From the NCBI GenBank assembly GCA_002428985.1, contig DIYL01000056.1:54352-118351 (forward strand): a DNA stretch of 64,000 nucleotides. Reading direction: 5' to 3'. The stretch is from Anaerolineales bacterium UBA6055 (GTDB taxonomy: Bacteria > Chloroflexota > Anaerolineae > Aggregatilineales > Phototrophicaceae). The translations under genes and the position numbers were made by a program. The notes under the pieces are model-generated. The model had not been told where the DNA came from, did not search any database, and saw only the letters and a program-made list of their open reading frames with translations. Below, piece by piece: positions 17,667 to 26,118 of the stretch; positions within the stretch are counted from its first letter, which is position 1; every line of letters starts with the position of its first letter.

Positions 17667-17682
17667 AATGGTAATTACCATT
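17667..17682. promoter_or_regulatory. perfect 16-bp palindrome
   Basis: AATGGTAATTACCATT is perfectly self-complementary. It lies 97 bp upstream of the large kinase-like gene's ATG and looks like a dimeric repressor site. No regulator is adjacent. Confidence 0.4.
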
Positions 17683-17696
17683 ATACCTCTATACCT

Positions 17697-17773
17697 CTTA
17701 CAATTTGGCGTTAAATTCGCCTACGGCGACCGCGAGCAAGTCGGTTCTCGCTATTTGAACCCCAAATTGTAAG
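17697..17773. repeat. 77-nt three-stem hairpin element
   Basis: CTTACAATTTGG (17697-17708) pairs perfectly with CCAAATTGTAAG (17762-17773). Inside are two further stems: TCGCC/GGCGA around TAC and GCGAG/CTCGC around CAAGTCGGTT. The interior is notably more GC-rich than its surroundings. It could be a structured RNA, a mobile palindrome or a transcription barrier; nothing in the sequence decides which. Length is tRNA-like but the stems are not. Confidence 0.5.
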
Positions 17774-17840
17774 CGTTCTAAGCGACTTATTTGCGAGACG
17801 TGCGGCAGAGCCACACTCAAATAAGATCCTCAGAACGCTT
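17771..17840. repeat. 70-nt nested hairpin element
   Basis: AAGCGTTCT (17771-17779) pairs with AGAACGCTT (17832-17840). Nested inside are CTTATTTG/CAAATAAG (17786-17793 and 17818-17825) and GTGCGGC/GCCACAC around AGA with one mismatch. It abuts the previous hairpin, sharing three bases, so the two form one 144-bp structured block. No coding sequence overlaps it. Confidence 0.5.
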
Positions 17841-17959
17841 AAAATCGGTATGTCGATATGGCAAAATATACCCGTAAATAGAGGGCTTCAAGTATATACT
17901 TATGTGATTGTAAGCTCTAAAAAGCTTATTCTACTATTGTGTTGTGTAAAAATTGGATG

Positions 17960-18766
17960 TTAGAGAAAGTTGGTCGATCCACAATTAGCACAATGGTCAT
18001 CGTCCATATTGACGGTTTCTTTGCAGTCGTCACAGATGGTCACTGTACCTTTTTGTAGATAATGATCCACGGTGACGCGTTCGTCAAACACGAAACACTC
18101 ACCTTCCCATAATGACTTATCGGGTTGCATCAATTCGAGGTAGCGCAAAATCCCACCATTGAGATGATAAACTTCTTCAAATCCTTGTTGCAACATAAAT
18201 GAGGTCGCTTTTTCACAACGAATCCCACCGGTACAGAACATCGCAACTTTTTTATGCTTGGACGGATCCAAATGATCAGCAACATAGTCTGGGAATTCGT
18301 TAAACGCATCTGTTTCTGGGTTTACAGCATTTTTGAATGTACCGATTTTGACTTCATAATCATTACGGGTATCAATCACGACGACATCATCACGGCTAAT
18401 GAGGTCATTCCAGTCGTCGGGTTCAACGTAGGTACCAACTTGTTGATTGGGGTCAACTCCATCGACTTTTAGCGCAACGATTTCTTTCTTGAGGCGGACT
18501 TTGGTGCGCTGGAATGGAATTTCATCATGATACGATTCTTTCACAATGAGGTCTGCAAATCGCGGATCATCACATAACGAATCCATTACATTCTGGATGC
18601 CTTCATGTGTCCCAGCAATTGTCGCATTAATGCCTTCTCCTGCAAGCAAAATTGTCCCTTTGACACCATTTTCGTTGCATAACGCTAACAATGGATCTTT
18701 CATCTCGCGATAATCGGGTAGGGATACAAATTTATAGAAGGTGACGACAATAAATGGTTTCTGCAT
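17960..18766 (-). CDS. trhO: tRNA uridine-34 hydroxylase (rhodanese family)
   Basis: The 268-residue protein matches TrhO/YceA, which makes 5-hydroxyuridine at the wobble base of tRNAs. An N-terminal acylphosphatase-like domain (TFYKFVSLPDYREM, LLAGEGINATIAG) is followed by a rhodanese domain with VVVIDTRNDYEVKIGTF and catalytic Cys in MFCTGGIRCEKA. The C-terminus has two Cys pairs, CDDC and CANC, probably a zinc site, as in other members. Length is shorter than the E. coli protein. The gene stands alone, with a small palindromic hairpin (17911-17928) downstream. Confidence 0.92.
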   Translation of the reverse strand: MQKPFIVVTFYKFVSLPDYREMKDPLLALCNENGVKGTILLAGEGINATIAGTHEGIQNVMDSLCDDPRFADLIVKESYHDEIPFQRTKVRLKKEIVALKVDGVDPNQQVGTYVEPDDWNDLISRDDVVVIDTRNDYEVKIGTFKNAVNPETDAFNEFPDYVADHLDPSKHKKVAMFCTGGIRCEKATSFMLQQGFEEVYHLNGGILRYLELMQPDKSLWEGECFVFDERVTVDHYLQKGTVTICDDCKETVNMDDDHCANCGSTNFL

Positions 18767-18974
18767 AAGCTTTTTCTCCGCAATTTAGACTGGCTATTTT
18801 ACTCATGAGCTACTTATTTTAGGAGAGCGAATTATATGTGTTGCAGATAACGCATGACACAACACTGATTCTCATCACATCTTTATTCACTTTGAAAAGA
18901 CAAATCTTGTTAAATTTCCAACTCACAGGCACAATCGCACTCAGGAAAATAAGTGAAACCAGAGTATATAACGT

Positions 18975-19436
18975 ATGCAAACATTATCAGCACAGGCACA
19001 ACAAACAATCGAGTTTCATCAAGCGCATTTGGCACCTTATATGCCGCCATTAGGTATGGCAATGGCGAAGACCTATCTACTGCCATTCACTGGATTATTG
19101 ATTGTCAATGTAATCATTAATCTGTTGATGACGCAGATTCCAGGTTTATTCTCAGGGCTGATTGGTAGTGCGGCAAGCATGGCGATCTTTATCGCGGTTT
19201 TAGTGTATGGCTGGCGTTGGGCAGAAGCACGCTGGCATGGTACATCGCTATTTGTGGAATATACATCTATCAGTAAAGCACGGCGCACACTTGAAGCCGA
19301 AATTGCTAAGCCAAAATCTAAAGATGAAGTCATCCAGCAATATATGAGCGACTATACTCAACTCGTTACTGCCTTTATCGAAACGATGACAGGCTATGGA
19401 TATGCGCCAACCGCTGTTGAAGCTGAAACAAATTAA
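18975..19436 (+). CDS. unknown small membrane protein
   Basis: The 153-residue protein has two hydrophobic segments (LLPFTGLLIVNVIINLLM and LIGSAASMAIFIAVLVYGWR) between an N-terminal amphipathic region and a charged C-terminal helix (KARRTLEAEIAKPKSKDEV). No family is recognised. It lies in 200 bp of otherwise empty DNA and ends just before a TGTAGGGG-type palindrome and asnB. The ribosome binding site is weak. Confidence 0.6.
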   Translation: MQTLSAQAQQTIEFHQAHLAPYMPPLGMAMAKTYLLPFTGLLIVNVIINLLMTQIPGLFSGLIGSAASMAIFIAVLVYGWRWAEARWHGTSLFVEYTSISKARRTLEAEIAKPKSKDEVIQQYMSDYTQLVTAFIETMTGYGYAPTAVEAETN

Positions 19437-19446
19437 TCTTAGATAA

Positions 19447-19493
19447 TTGTAGGGGTAACCATGCGGGCGGATATATAGGTCGCACCCCTACAA
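19447..19493. repeat. TTGTAGGGGT-type intergenic palindrome
   Basis: TTGTAGGGGT (19447-19456) and ACCCCTACAA (19484-19493) are perfect 10-bp arms around a GC-rich centre. It is a member of the same family as the elements at 10111, 28821 and 42213-42301. Confidence 0.6.
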
Positions 19494-19546
19494 AATTCAA
19501 TTTATTCCAACGTTCTACATCAACCACATAATTGGAGAATAACCTC

Positions 19547-21436
19547 ATGTGCGGAATTTGCGGTGTGATTCATCTTGATGGCAAGCCGGTTAGCGATCGT
19601 CTACTGGAAGCCATGAACAATACTCTCATCCATCGTGGACCCGTTGGCGCAGGTTATTACATCGATGACAATATGGGGCTCGCCATGCGTCGCTTGAGTA
19701 TCATTGACCTTGAGGGCAGTGACCAACCGCTCTACAACGAAGATGAATCGGTGGCATTGGTTTTTAATGGCGAAATCTATAATTTCCAAGATTTACGCGA
19801 TGATTTAGCCAAACGCGGACACCGTTTTCGCACTGAGGGGGATGGCGAGACGGTCGCGCATCTGTATGAGGAATACGGTGAAAATTGCTTTGAACATCTG
19901 CGAGGGATGTATGCCATTGCCCTGTGGGATAAACGTGAAAAATGCTTACTCCTTGCCCGTGACCGTATGGGACAAAAACCACTTTACTATTATAAAGATG
20001 ATAAGGTGCTGGTCTTTGCGAGCGAGATCAAAGCGATTCTCGCTCACCCTGATGTGCCAAGAAAATCAGGGTTTTCTGTACATGGTAAGGCAATCATTGA
20101 TGAGTATCTGAGCTTCGGATATGTGCCGACATCAAACACTGCATTCCAAAACATAAACATGTTGAAAGAAGCTCACTTCCTCAAATTTGATGATAAAGGA
20201 TGTGATACACATACCTATTGGGATTTACCTGATTTAACAAATGCAGACAGCAACGCCAAACCTGAACCCTATATCTTACAACTCCAACAACACCTTGAAG
20301 AAGCCGTCAAACTGCGCTTAATTAGTGATGTACCGTTGGGTGCGTTCCTCAGTGGTGGACTTGATAGTAGCCTGATAGTCGCATTGATGCGTAGACATAG
20401 TAACTCGGCTATTAAGACATTCAGTATTGGCTTTGAAGGTGATGATAGCTTTGATGAAACGCCTTATGCACAGCAGGTCGCCGAATATTTAGAGACCGAC
20501 CATACCGCATTTACGGTTAAGCCAGATGCGATGGAATTATTGTCCGATTTAGTGTGGCATCATGACCAGCCCTTTGCCGATAGTAGCGCCATCCCGACCT
20601 ATCTTGTTAGCAAGCTAACCCGTGAACATGTTACAGTTGCGTTGACAGGTGATGGTGGTGATGAATTATTCGCAGGCTATGAGCGTTTTTATGCAGCGAA
20701 ATTATTTCAAAAACTCAGTGTAATTCCACGCCCACTATGGAAGGGGCTTGCTAAAGCAATCGATCTCTTACCCGAGGGAACAGGTTATTACAATACAATC
20801 AAGCGAGCAGGACGATTTGCACGGGCAGGTAGTAAGCCTATATTTGACGCTTATTTTGACCTTGTTCGCGTGTTTAGTCAAGAATTGGCGCAGGAAATTG
20901 CTATCAATTCCAAAAGTGTAGAAGCAAGCATCAGACGATATGAAGCACAGCCTATGCCTTTCCCGCTAATTCCACTGGTCATGGCGAATATGTGGACATA
21001 TCTCCCCGATGACTTACTCATCAAAGCCGACCGATGCAGTATGCAAGCGTCACTTGAAGCACGCGCGCCATTCCTCGACCACAAACTTGTCGAATATGTC
21101 GCCACAATTCCGTTTAACTTCAAACTCAATGGCTCGACTACCAAATACATCCTCAAAGAGTCGGCGCGTGGGTTGCTCCCCGATGAAATTATTGACCGCA
21201 AAAAACACGGGTTTGGTGTACCGCTAGGGGCGTGGTTACGCCGAGACATCAGCCCTGTGCGCGATATTCTGTTGAGCCAGACAGCGCGTGAACGCGGATT
21301 GCTCAATATGCAAGTTGTTGAACGCCTGATAGATGAGCATGCTAGCGGTAAACGTGACCACAATCGGCAATTGTGGACATTACTGACATTAGAGGAGTGG
21401 CATCGTCGGTTTATTGATCCAGTGACGCTATACTAG
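19547..21436 (+). CDS. asnB: asparagine synthetase (glutamine-hydrolysing)
   Basis: The 629-residue enzyme makes asparagine from aspartate, glutamine and ATP. The ATG at 19547 gives an N-terminus of MCGICGV, so Cys2 is the glutaminase nucleophile after Met removal; GGAG lies upstream. The glutaminase domain (2-190) has NTLIHRGP and LVFNGEIYN. The synthetase domain has the pyrophosphate loop in LSGGLDSSL, then SIGFEG, ALTGDGGDELFAGY and DRCSMQASLEARAPFLDH. Length and the MCGICGVI start fit the class B enzymes common in Chloroflexota. The amidohydrolase downstream is 35 bp away in the same direction and may be co-transcribed. Confidence 0.93.
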   Translation: MCGICGVIHLDGKPVSDRLLEAMNNTLIHRGPVGAGYYIDDNMGLAMRRLSIIDLEGSDQPLYNEDESVALVFNGEIYNFQDLRDDLAKRGHRFRTEGDGETVAHLYEEYGENCFEHLRGMYAIALWDKREKCLLLARDRMGQKPLYYYKDDKVLVFASEIKAILAHPDVPRKSGFSVHGKAIIDEYLSFGYVPTSNTAFQNINMLKEAHFLKFDDKGCDTHTYWDLPDLTNADSNAKPEPYILQLQQHLEEAVKLRLISDVPLGAFLSGGLDSSLIVALMRRHSNSAIKTFSIGFEGDDSFDETPYAQQVAEYLETDHTAFTVKPDAMELLSDLVWHHDQPFADSSAIPTYLVSKLTREHVTVALTGDGGDELFAGYERFYAAKLFQKLSVIPRPLWKGLAKAIDLLPEGTGYYNTIKRAGRFARAGSKPIFDAYFDLVRVFSQELAQEIAINSKSVEASIRRYEAQPMPFPLIPLVMANMWTYLPDDLLIKADRCSMQASLEARAPFLDHKLVEYVATIPFNFKLNGSTTKYILKESARGLLPDEIIDRKKHGFGVPLGAWLRRDISPVRDILLSQTARERGLLNMQVVERLIDEHASGKRDHNRQLWTLLTLEEWHRRFIDPVTLY

Positions 21437-21471
21437 TAGATAGTCAGCTACTAAATTGAAAGAAGGATGAT

Positions 21472-22716
21472 ATGACAAACGATATTCGGATTGATGGACA
21501 ACGCCTCTGGGATAGCATCATGGAGATGGCAAAAATTGGCGCGACAGTCAACGGCGGTAGTCATCGTCTGACCCTCAGTGATGAGGATAAAACTGGACGC
21601 GATTTATTTAAGCAATGGTGCGAAGATGCGGGTCTCACTGTTACTATGGATGAGCTGGGTGATATGTTTGCCCGTCGTGCTGGTAGTGATGATAGTCAAC
21701 ATCCGGTTGGAATGGGTAGTCACCTCGATACACAACCTTATGGTGGTAAATTTGACGGGGTATTTGGTGTGCTCGCCGGATTAGAAGTCATTCGCACCCT
21801 CAACGATCATGGTATTAAAACTGTCGCGCCATTAGAAGTTGTTAATTGGACAAATGAAGAAGGTGCACGTTTTGCCCCGTCAATGCTGGCATCCGGTGTA
21901 TACGGTAAAGTATTTGAACGCGATTGGGCATTATCACGCACAGCTGTCGATACCGGTGCGACCCTCGCTGACGAATTAGAGCGCATCGGCTATAAGGGCG
22001 ATTTACCAATACACGATCATCCATTTAAGGGATTCTTTGAATGCCATATTGAACAAGGACCGATCCTTGACCACGAAGGAATTCAAGTCGGTGTGGTTGA
22101 TACGGCGCAGGGTTTTCGCTGGTACGATGTGACATTAGAAGGTTTTGCATCACATACCGGGTCAACACCGATGGTTGGTAGACGGAATGCGCTACTCGGT
22201 ATGGCAAAGATTGTTCAAGCGGTTGATGACATCGCACTCGAACATGCACCATTGGCCCGCGGCACGGTTGGCAGTCAGGTGAATATTGGTCCGGGGTCGC
22301 GTAATATCATTCCGGCGAAAGTTGAATTTACAGTCGATATGCGCCATCCGTCAGCCGACACATTAGAGGTGATGGATAGTGCCTTGCGCCAAGTCTCGAA
22401 AGAAGTTGCGGATGAAATCGGACTGACCTTATCATTGGAACAGATTTCGTATACAGAGCCTGTCGCATTCGATGAAACCTGTGTGCAAGCCGTGAAATCC
22501 GCTAGTGAGATGCTCGGTGTATCGCATCAATATATCACATCCGGTGCGGGACATGATGCGTGTTATGTCGCGAATATCGCCCCGACGACGATGTTATTTG
22601 CACCATGTAAAGATGGCATCAGTCATCATGAGTCAGAGAGCGCAAAACAAGAAGACCTTGAAGCTGTCACCAATGTATTGCTTCATGCTGTACTTGACTA
22701 TGCTGGTGTTTCGTAA
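21472..22716 (+). CDS. M20-family Zn amidohydrolase (carbamoylase/allantoate type)
   Basis: The 414-residue protein belongs to the hydantoinase/carbamoylase branch of M20 peptidases, which includes N-carbamoyl-L-amino-acid hydrolase, allantoate amidohydrolase and beta-ureidopropionase. Metal-site segments are GSHLDTQPYGGKFDG, NWTNEEGARFAP, FFECHIEQGP and SGAGHDACYVA; FASHTGSTPM and SQVNIGPGSRNIIP lie in the dimerisation domain. The exact substrate cannot be read from the sequence. A purine link is possible, given guanine deaminase at 34.6 kb, but the genes are far apart. It follows asnB by 35 bp. GAAGGA is the ribosome binding site. Confidence 0.88.
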   Translation: MTNDIRIDGQRLWDSIMEMAKIGATVNGGSHRLTLSDEDKTGRDLFKQWCEDAGLTVTMDELGDMFARRAGSDDSQHPVGMGSHLDTQPYGGKFDGVFGVLAGLEVIRTLNDHGIKTVAPLEVVNWTNEEGARFAPSMLASGVYGKVFERDWALSRTAVDTGATLADELERIGYKGDLPIHDHPFKGFFECHIEQGPILDHEGIQVGVVDTAQGFRWYDVTLEGFASHTGSTPMVGRRNALLGMAKIVQAVDDIALEHAPLARGTVGSQVNIGPGSRNIIPAKVEFTVDMRHPSADTLEVMDSALRQVSKEVADEIGLTLSLEQISYTEPVAFDETCVQAVKSASEMLGVSHQYITSGAGHDACYVANIAPTTMLFAPCKDGISHHESESAKQEDLEAVTNVLLHAVLDYAGVS

Positions 22717-23048
22717 GCAGATTCGAACGTTATATAAACCGAAATATCATAATTTTCATCGTAATAGTACAAGCGTACTATTTTGATTACAACCAGAATT
22801 TCATATCATGTAATCAATGATTGAGTTTGCCCCAAAAAACTTCAATCGGGTGTCAGACACGCACCCAAACATTATTCCGAATTTCTATACCCTGCAACAA
22901 CACCCTTCATGAGTGAGAGCCCGTTCTAAACAGGCTCTTCTTTTTTATTATTGTGATATACATCAAACCTGATGCATAACTTATACCACCAACTTAGTTG
23001 ACTAATGATTATCTATAGTATTAGATGAGGTTTGCTTGACAATCAACC
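22717..23048. other. 332-bp intergenic region
   Basis: This lies between the amidohydrolase and the convergent propeller gene. It contains one clear terminator (22917-22946) and otherwise AT-rich sequence with no gene or family repeat that I can support. Confidence 0.5.
22917..22946 (+). terminator. rho-independent terminator
   Basis: GAGCCCGTT (22917-22925) pairs with AACAGGCTC (22929-22937) with one mismatch, followed by TTCTTTTTT. It lies 200 bp past the amidohydrolase. Confidence 0.7.
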
Positions 23049-24197
23049 TTATTCTTGTAAATAGATATAATCGGTTGGTCGCCAGCCAATAGCAATATTA
23101 TCTGTTTGAAGTTGCTCCGATGACGATACCGTAAATACTATATTTTCTGGAATATATGTGCCGATTGTGAGTAAGTAAACTGGGTTGTTATTATCATCTA
23201 TCCAATTGCTGTACCATGCGCTAATCGCAGGGTCTGCCGAATATGAAATCCATTGTTTCTCCACTGGAAATGATTCTTCTATTTCAGATGGAATGATTTC
23301 ATCTGCAGAGACAGTCTCAATGCTTTGTGCTTCATCTAAAGTTAACAATATGTCATTTGTCAGGACTTCAGTGAATGCAATTTCTCCATTCTCTGTCCAA
23401 TGGATATTCTTTTCCTCAATACTTGGTGTATAAGTCAGTCGATGTTGTTCACCATTTTGTGTGTTGATGAGATATAGGTCACCCTTATGATTATCAATCG
23501 GCGTGTCAAAACTGATAAAATATAACTCTTTTAAGACAAGCAGAATCCATTCTTCATCCAACGACCAAACAGGTGCATAAGTTGCATAATATGTGTTAGG
23601 GGCTTGTAAAATGATATAGTCATATGTATCGATGTTCATTACAAGGAGCGAACTATGCCCGCCACTCATTGAAGATTCAAACAGACGTAGAATCAGATAG
23701 TTTCCGTATGGAGACCATTCCAAATTAGAAATGCCATCGTTATAGATTTCATCGCCTGTGGTTGTCTCGTATAATTTTTCAGTCAATCCACTATTGAGGT
23801 CAAAATGCCATAATGCATCATTTGCATAATCTGTTGTGATATAGACAAGTTGAGTGTCATTCTCATAAAGCAAAGCATTCTTAACCGCACATGCAATTGG
23901 CTCAGATGATAACCATTCACTCATATCAACATCATATAAGTTTATACACGGATGGAAAGTATCTTCTGTATAGGTTTCGATGATTAGGTAAGTTCCATCT
24001 GGCGACCACTCTATCCGATCTTGTTCCGATAAATCTACGGGTATGTTGATTGTCTCTCCCGTATAGCCGTCAATCAAAATCAAATCATTACCTTGGCGTA
24101 ATAGAAATTGTGGCGCAGATGGTTCACCTTGTGTGACAACAACATGAAGAAATGAAGACAGTAGAATTAGCAAAATACCAAATCGTACGAAAAGCAT
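23049..24197 (-). CDS. exported TolB/WD40-like beta-propeller protein
   Basis: The 382-residue protein has a signal peptide (MLFVRFGILLILLSSFLHVV) and then repeated blades of the TolB/PD40 kind: IEWSPDGTYLIIE, LEWSPYGNYLILR, PVWSLDEEWILLV and IHWTENGEIAF. Between them are strands such as GDLYLINTQNGEQHRLT. Such propellers usually mediate protein contacts or sense periplasmic states. It is AT-rich and stands alone between a terminator and the arrestin-fold operon. GGAG precedes the ATG by eight bases. Fold assignment is good; ligand is unknown. Confidence 0.75.
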   Translation of the reverse strand: MLFVRFGILLILLSSFLHVVVTQGEPSAPQFLLRQGNDLILIDGYTGETINIPVDLSEQDRIEWSPDGTYLIIETYTEDTFHPCINLYDVDMSEWLSSEPIACAVKNALLYENDTQLVYITTDYANDALWHFDLNSGLTEKLYETTTGDEIYNDGISNLEWSPYGNYLILRLFESSMSGGHSSLLVMNIDTYDYIILQAPNTYYATYAPVWSLDEEWILLVLKELYFISFDTPIDNHKGDLYLINTQNGEQHRLTYTPSIEEKNIHWTENGEIAFTEVLTNDILLTLDEAQSIETVSADEIIPSEIEESFPVEKQWISYSADPAISAWYSNWIDDNNNPVYLLTIGTYIPENIVFTVSSSEQLQTDNIAIGWRPTDYIYLQE

Positions 24198-24317
24198 CAG
24201 AATAACTCCAATTCATGAATGCACTATTATTCCTAGTCTAACTGATGTAATACATTTCTACCTGATGGATTTACAGTCGTTTATCTGATATTGCTAATCA
24301 TCATTAAAAAAAGACTT

Positions 24318-24710
24318 TCATGGCTGTAACACAAACGACTCGGAGTGATTAATATCACGCCCCATAGGAATATCGATCTTAACATCGACACTCCACACGA
24401 TGCTGATTAGGGTGCCACTATAACTCCAGGGCTCGACAGGTAGGTTATAGTCAAAGTCGATAATAATAGGCGTACCAACCTCTAATTGAGTGATGTCATC
24501 ACGGCGGTCGACATAGGCGTAACCTTCGTTCCGTGTACCACGTCCTTCTGTATGCCAACCAATTTTGACCTCAACTGAACGGCAATTGATATTACTTATC
24601 GGGTTAATCTCGACAAGCCCTTTCACGGTATCATGCGGACGAAACACACGGGTTTGTCCGGCACCTTTAAAACGTACCATAATTGTGGGGGTTGGATTTT
24701 TTGCTTTCAT
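24318..24710 (-). CDS. arrestin-fold protein, last gene of four-gene operon
   Basis: The 130-residue soluble protein has an arrestin/Spo0M-like beta-sandwich pattern: VRFKGAGQTRVFRPHDTVKG, then VEVKIGWHTEGRGTRNEG, IIIDFDYNLPVEPWSYSG and SIVWSVDVKIDIPMGRD. It lacks the membrane anchor of its three upstream relatives. Its start overlaps the stop of the preceding gene by four bases (ATGA), indicating translational coupling. Arrestin-fold proteins act as scaffolds or adaptors; no biochemical role can be read. It may supply a soluble subunit to a membrane-bound complex. Confidence 0.65.
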   Translation of the reverse strand: MKAKNPTPTIMVRFKGAGQTRVFRPHDTVKGLVEINPISNINCRSVEVKIGWHTEGRGTRNEGYAYVDRRDDITQLEVGTPIIIDFDYNLPVEPWSYSGTLISIVWSVDVKIDIPMGRDINHSESFVLQP

Positions 24711-25390
24711 TGGCGCACCTCAGACAAAACTCTAATACTATATTCGTGTTCAAAAATCGGAAAGTTCGGAATTTTAATTGCAGTATGCATAAGCCAACTT
24801 ATTTGGTTGTTTATTGAATTGAATGTATGCATTGAATTCGGCGGAATTGCTAAGCTTATGGATTGATTCATTGGGCGGCTTGGTGATACAGCTAAATGAT
24901 TGAAGGTTTGTTGTGTGATAACAACGTCATGTGACTCATGTTGCACTTGATGATTGTTATTGAGATACGTGATATTCTCTCGTTTAATTAGGGTAAATTT
25001 AGCTGTTTCAACAATTGTATTAAAAATGAAATCCTGATGATAGGAAATATCGAATGAATCATTTATGTACACACCTGAGTTCGAACATGATATTTTAGGT
25101 TGCTTCCAGCGAGGGCTTGTGACTATGGCAAACAGCATAAAAACAGAACCTAAGATTATTGGCCCACCCACAATTGGCAGAATAAGAAGAATGACGAAAA
25201 GACCCATCATTGGATAAACGTCAATAGCAATATTAATTAATAACCAACCCCATACAACAGAGAAGATAATCCAAATACAACTAAGGATTTTTACTTTAGT
25301 GGAAATCGGGTAATTAATGCGATTAGATATATCGAGTATGTTGCCTAACAAGCTAGAATTTGTTTTATGCTCTTCCTGAGAGGCTTTCAT
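24707..25390 (-). CDS. membrane-anchored arrestin-fold protein
   Basis: The 227-residue protein has two membrane segments (ILSCIWIIFSVVWGWLLINI and GLFVILLILPIVGGPIILGS) followed by an arrestin-like sandwich (about 105-227). The sandwich holds VYINDSFDISYHQDF, TLIKRENITYLNN, SLAIPPNSMHTFNSINNQISW and IKIPNFPIFEHEYSIRVLSEV. It shares layout and motifs with the two genes before it. Both ends overlap neighbours by ATGA. The linker is more AT-rich than in the paralogues. Function is unknown. Confidence 0.65.
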   Translation of the reverse strand: MKASQEEHKTNSSLLGNILDISNRINYPISTKVKILSCIWIIFSVVWGWLLINIAIDVYPMMGLFVILLILPIVGGPIILGSVFMLFAIVTSPRWKQPKISCSNSGVYINDSFDISYHQDFIFNTIVETAKFTLIKRENITYLNNNHQVQHESHDVVITQQTFNHLAVSPSRPMNQSISLAIPPNSMHTFNSINNQISWLMHTAIKIPNFPIFEHEYSIRVLSEVRQ

Positions 25391-26106
25391 TGACGCACCT
25401 CTGAGGTGACTTGTAACAGTAATTCATGTTGAAAATCAGGGAAATTAGGAATGCTCATCTTAACCTGTAAGATCCACAGGATTTTGTTATCAGTAGCTTC
25501 GTAACTTGGTGGTGCATCTGTGGGGATTGTATAAGACTGTGTGTAATCAATTGGCTGGTCGGGTGAGACTGTTACATCTGACATATTGTCTTCGAAAATG
25601 ACTGTATCATGATGGATCGTTTTTTGTCCTCTACCACTACCTTCGGTGACGCTTTCTCGTAAAAGTAATGCAAATGAGAGTGAGTTCAAAGTCATCTCAT
25701 TCTTGATATGTTGCCGATAGTGAATGTCAAAAGAATCATCGGGATATAACACGATGTCACTGAGTTCTAGTTTTGGTGTGCCAAGCTTCGTGGCTGTAAT
25801 CAACGTGATGACAGCAATGAGCAGCAAGCCGATTATAAATGCGCCACCAAACCATAAGATAAAAAATAGAATGAGTGGCGTTATACTTGGCAATGATGCT
25901 TCAATGGGTGTCAGTAATTCAGCACTGACCCAACCCCATATCAAGACGAATACAAAGCATAGATATGCTAATTTATCCACGACATGTTTAGTCCAGTAGA
26001 TAGGATATAACTGTGCTAGTGGAAATGCACTGCGATACAGATGCGGTGAACGTATTGAGACGCCAGCATTTTTGGCCAGCAGATTGTAAGGTTGTAATGG
26101 CTTCAT
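25387..26106 (-). CDS. membrane-anchored arrestin-fold protein
   Basis: The 239-residue protein repeats the operon's layout. MKPLQPYNLLAKNAGV is an N-terminal lead shared in part with the next gene upstream (SLRPYDDVAANAGL). Two membrane helices (LAYLCFVFVLIWGWVSAEL and LFFILWFGGAFIIGLLLIAV) precede an arrestin-like domain with VLYPDDSFDIHYRQH, FALLLRESVTEGSGRG, IPTDAPPSYEATDNK and KMSIPNFPDFQHEL. It starts 12 bp after the first gene and overlaps the third by four bases. Confidence 0.65.
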   Translation of the reverse strand: MKPLQPYNLLAKNAGVSIRSPHLYRSAFPLAQLYPIYWTKHVVDKLAYLCFVFVLIWGWVSAELLTPIEASLPSITPLILFFILWFGGAFIIGLLLIAVITLITATKLGTPKLELSDIVLYPDDSFDIHYRQHIKNEMTLNSLSFALLLRESVTEGSGRGQKTIHHDTVIFEDNMSDVTVSPDQPIDYTQSYTIPTDAPPSYEATDNKILWILQVKMSIPNFPDFQHELLLQVTSEVRQ

Positions 26107-26118
26107 AGAATGCCCAAT

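Noticed and set aside
17697..17840. Possible integron attC sites or a tRNA in the hairpin block
   Set aside because: The RYYYAAC and GTTRRRY ends are not in attC order, and no integrase or cassette array is present. The 77-nt element has a 12-bp outer stem and lacks anticodon and T-arm patterns.
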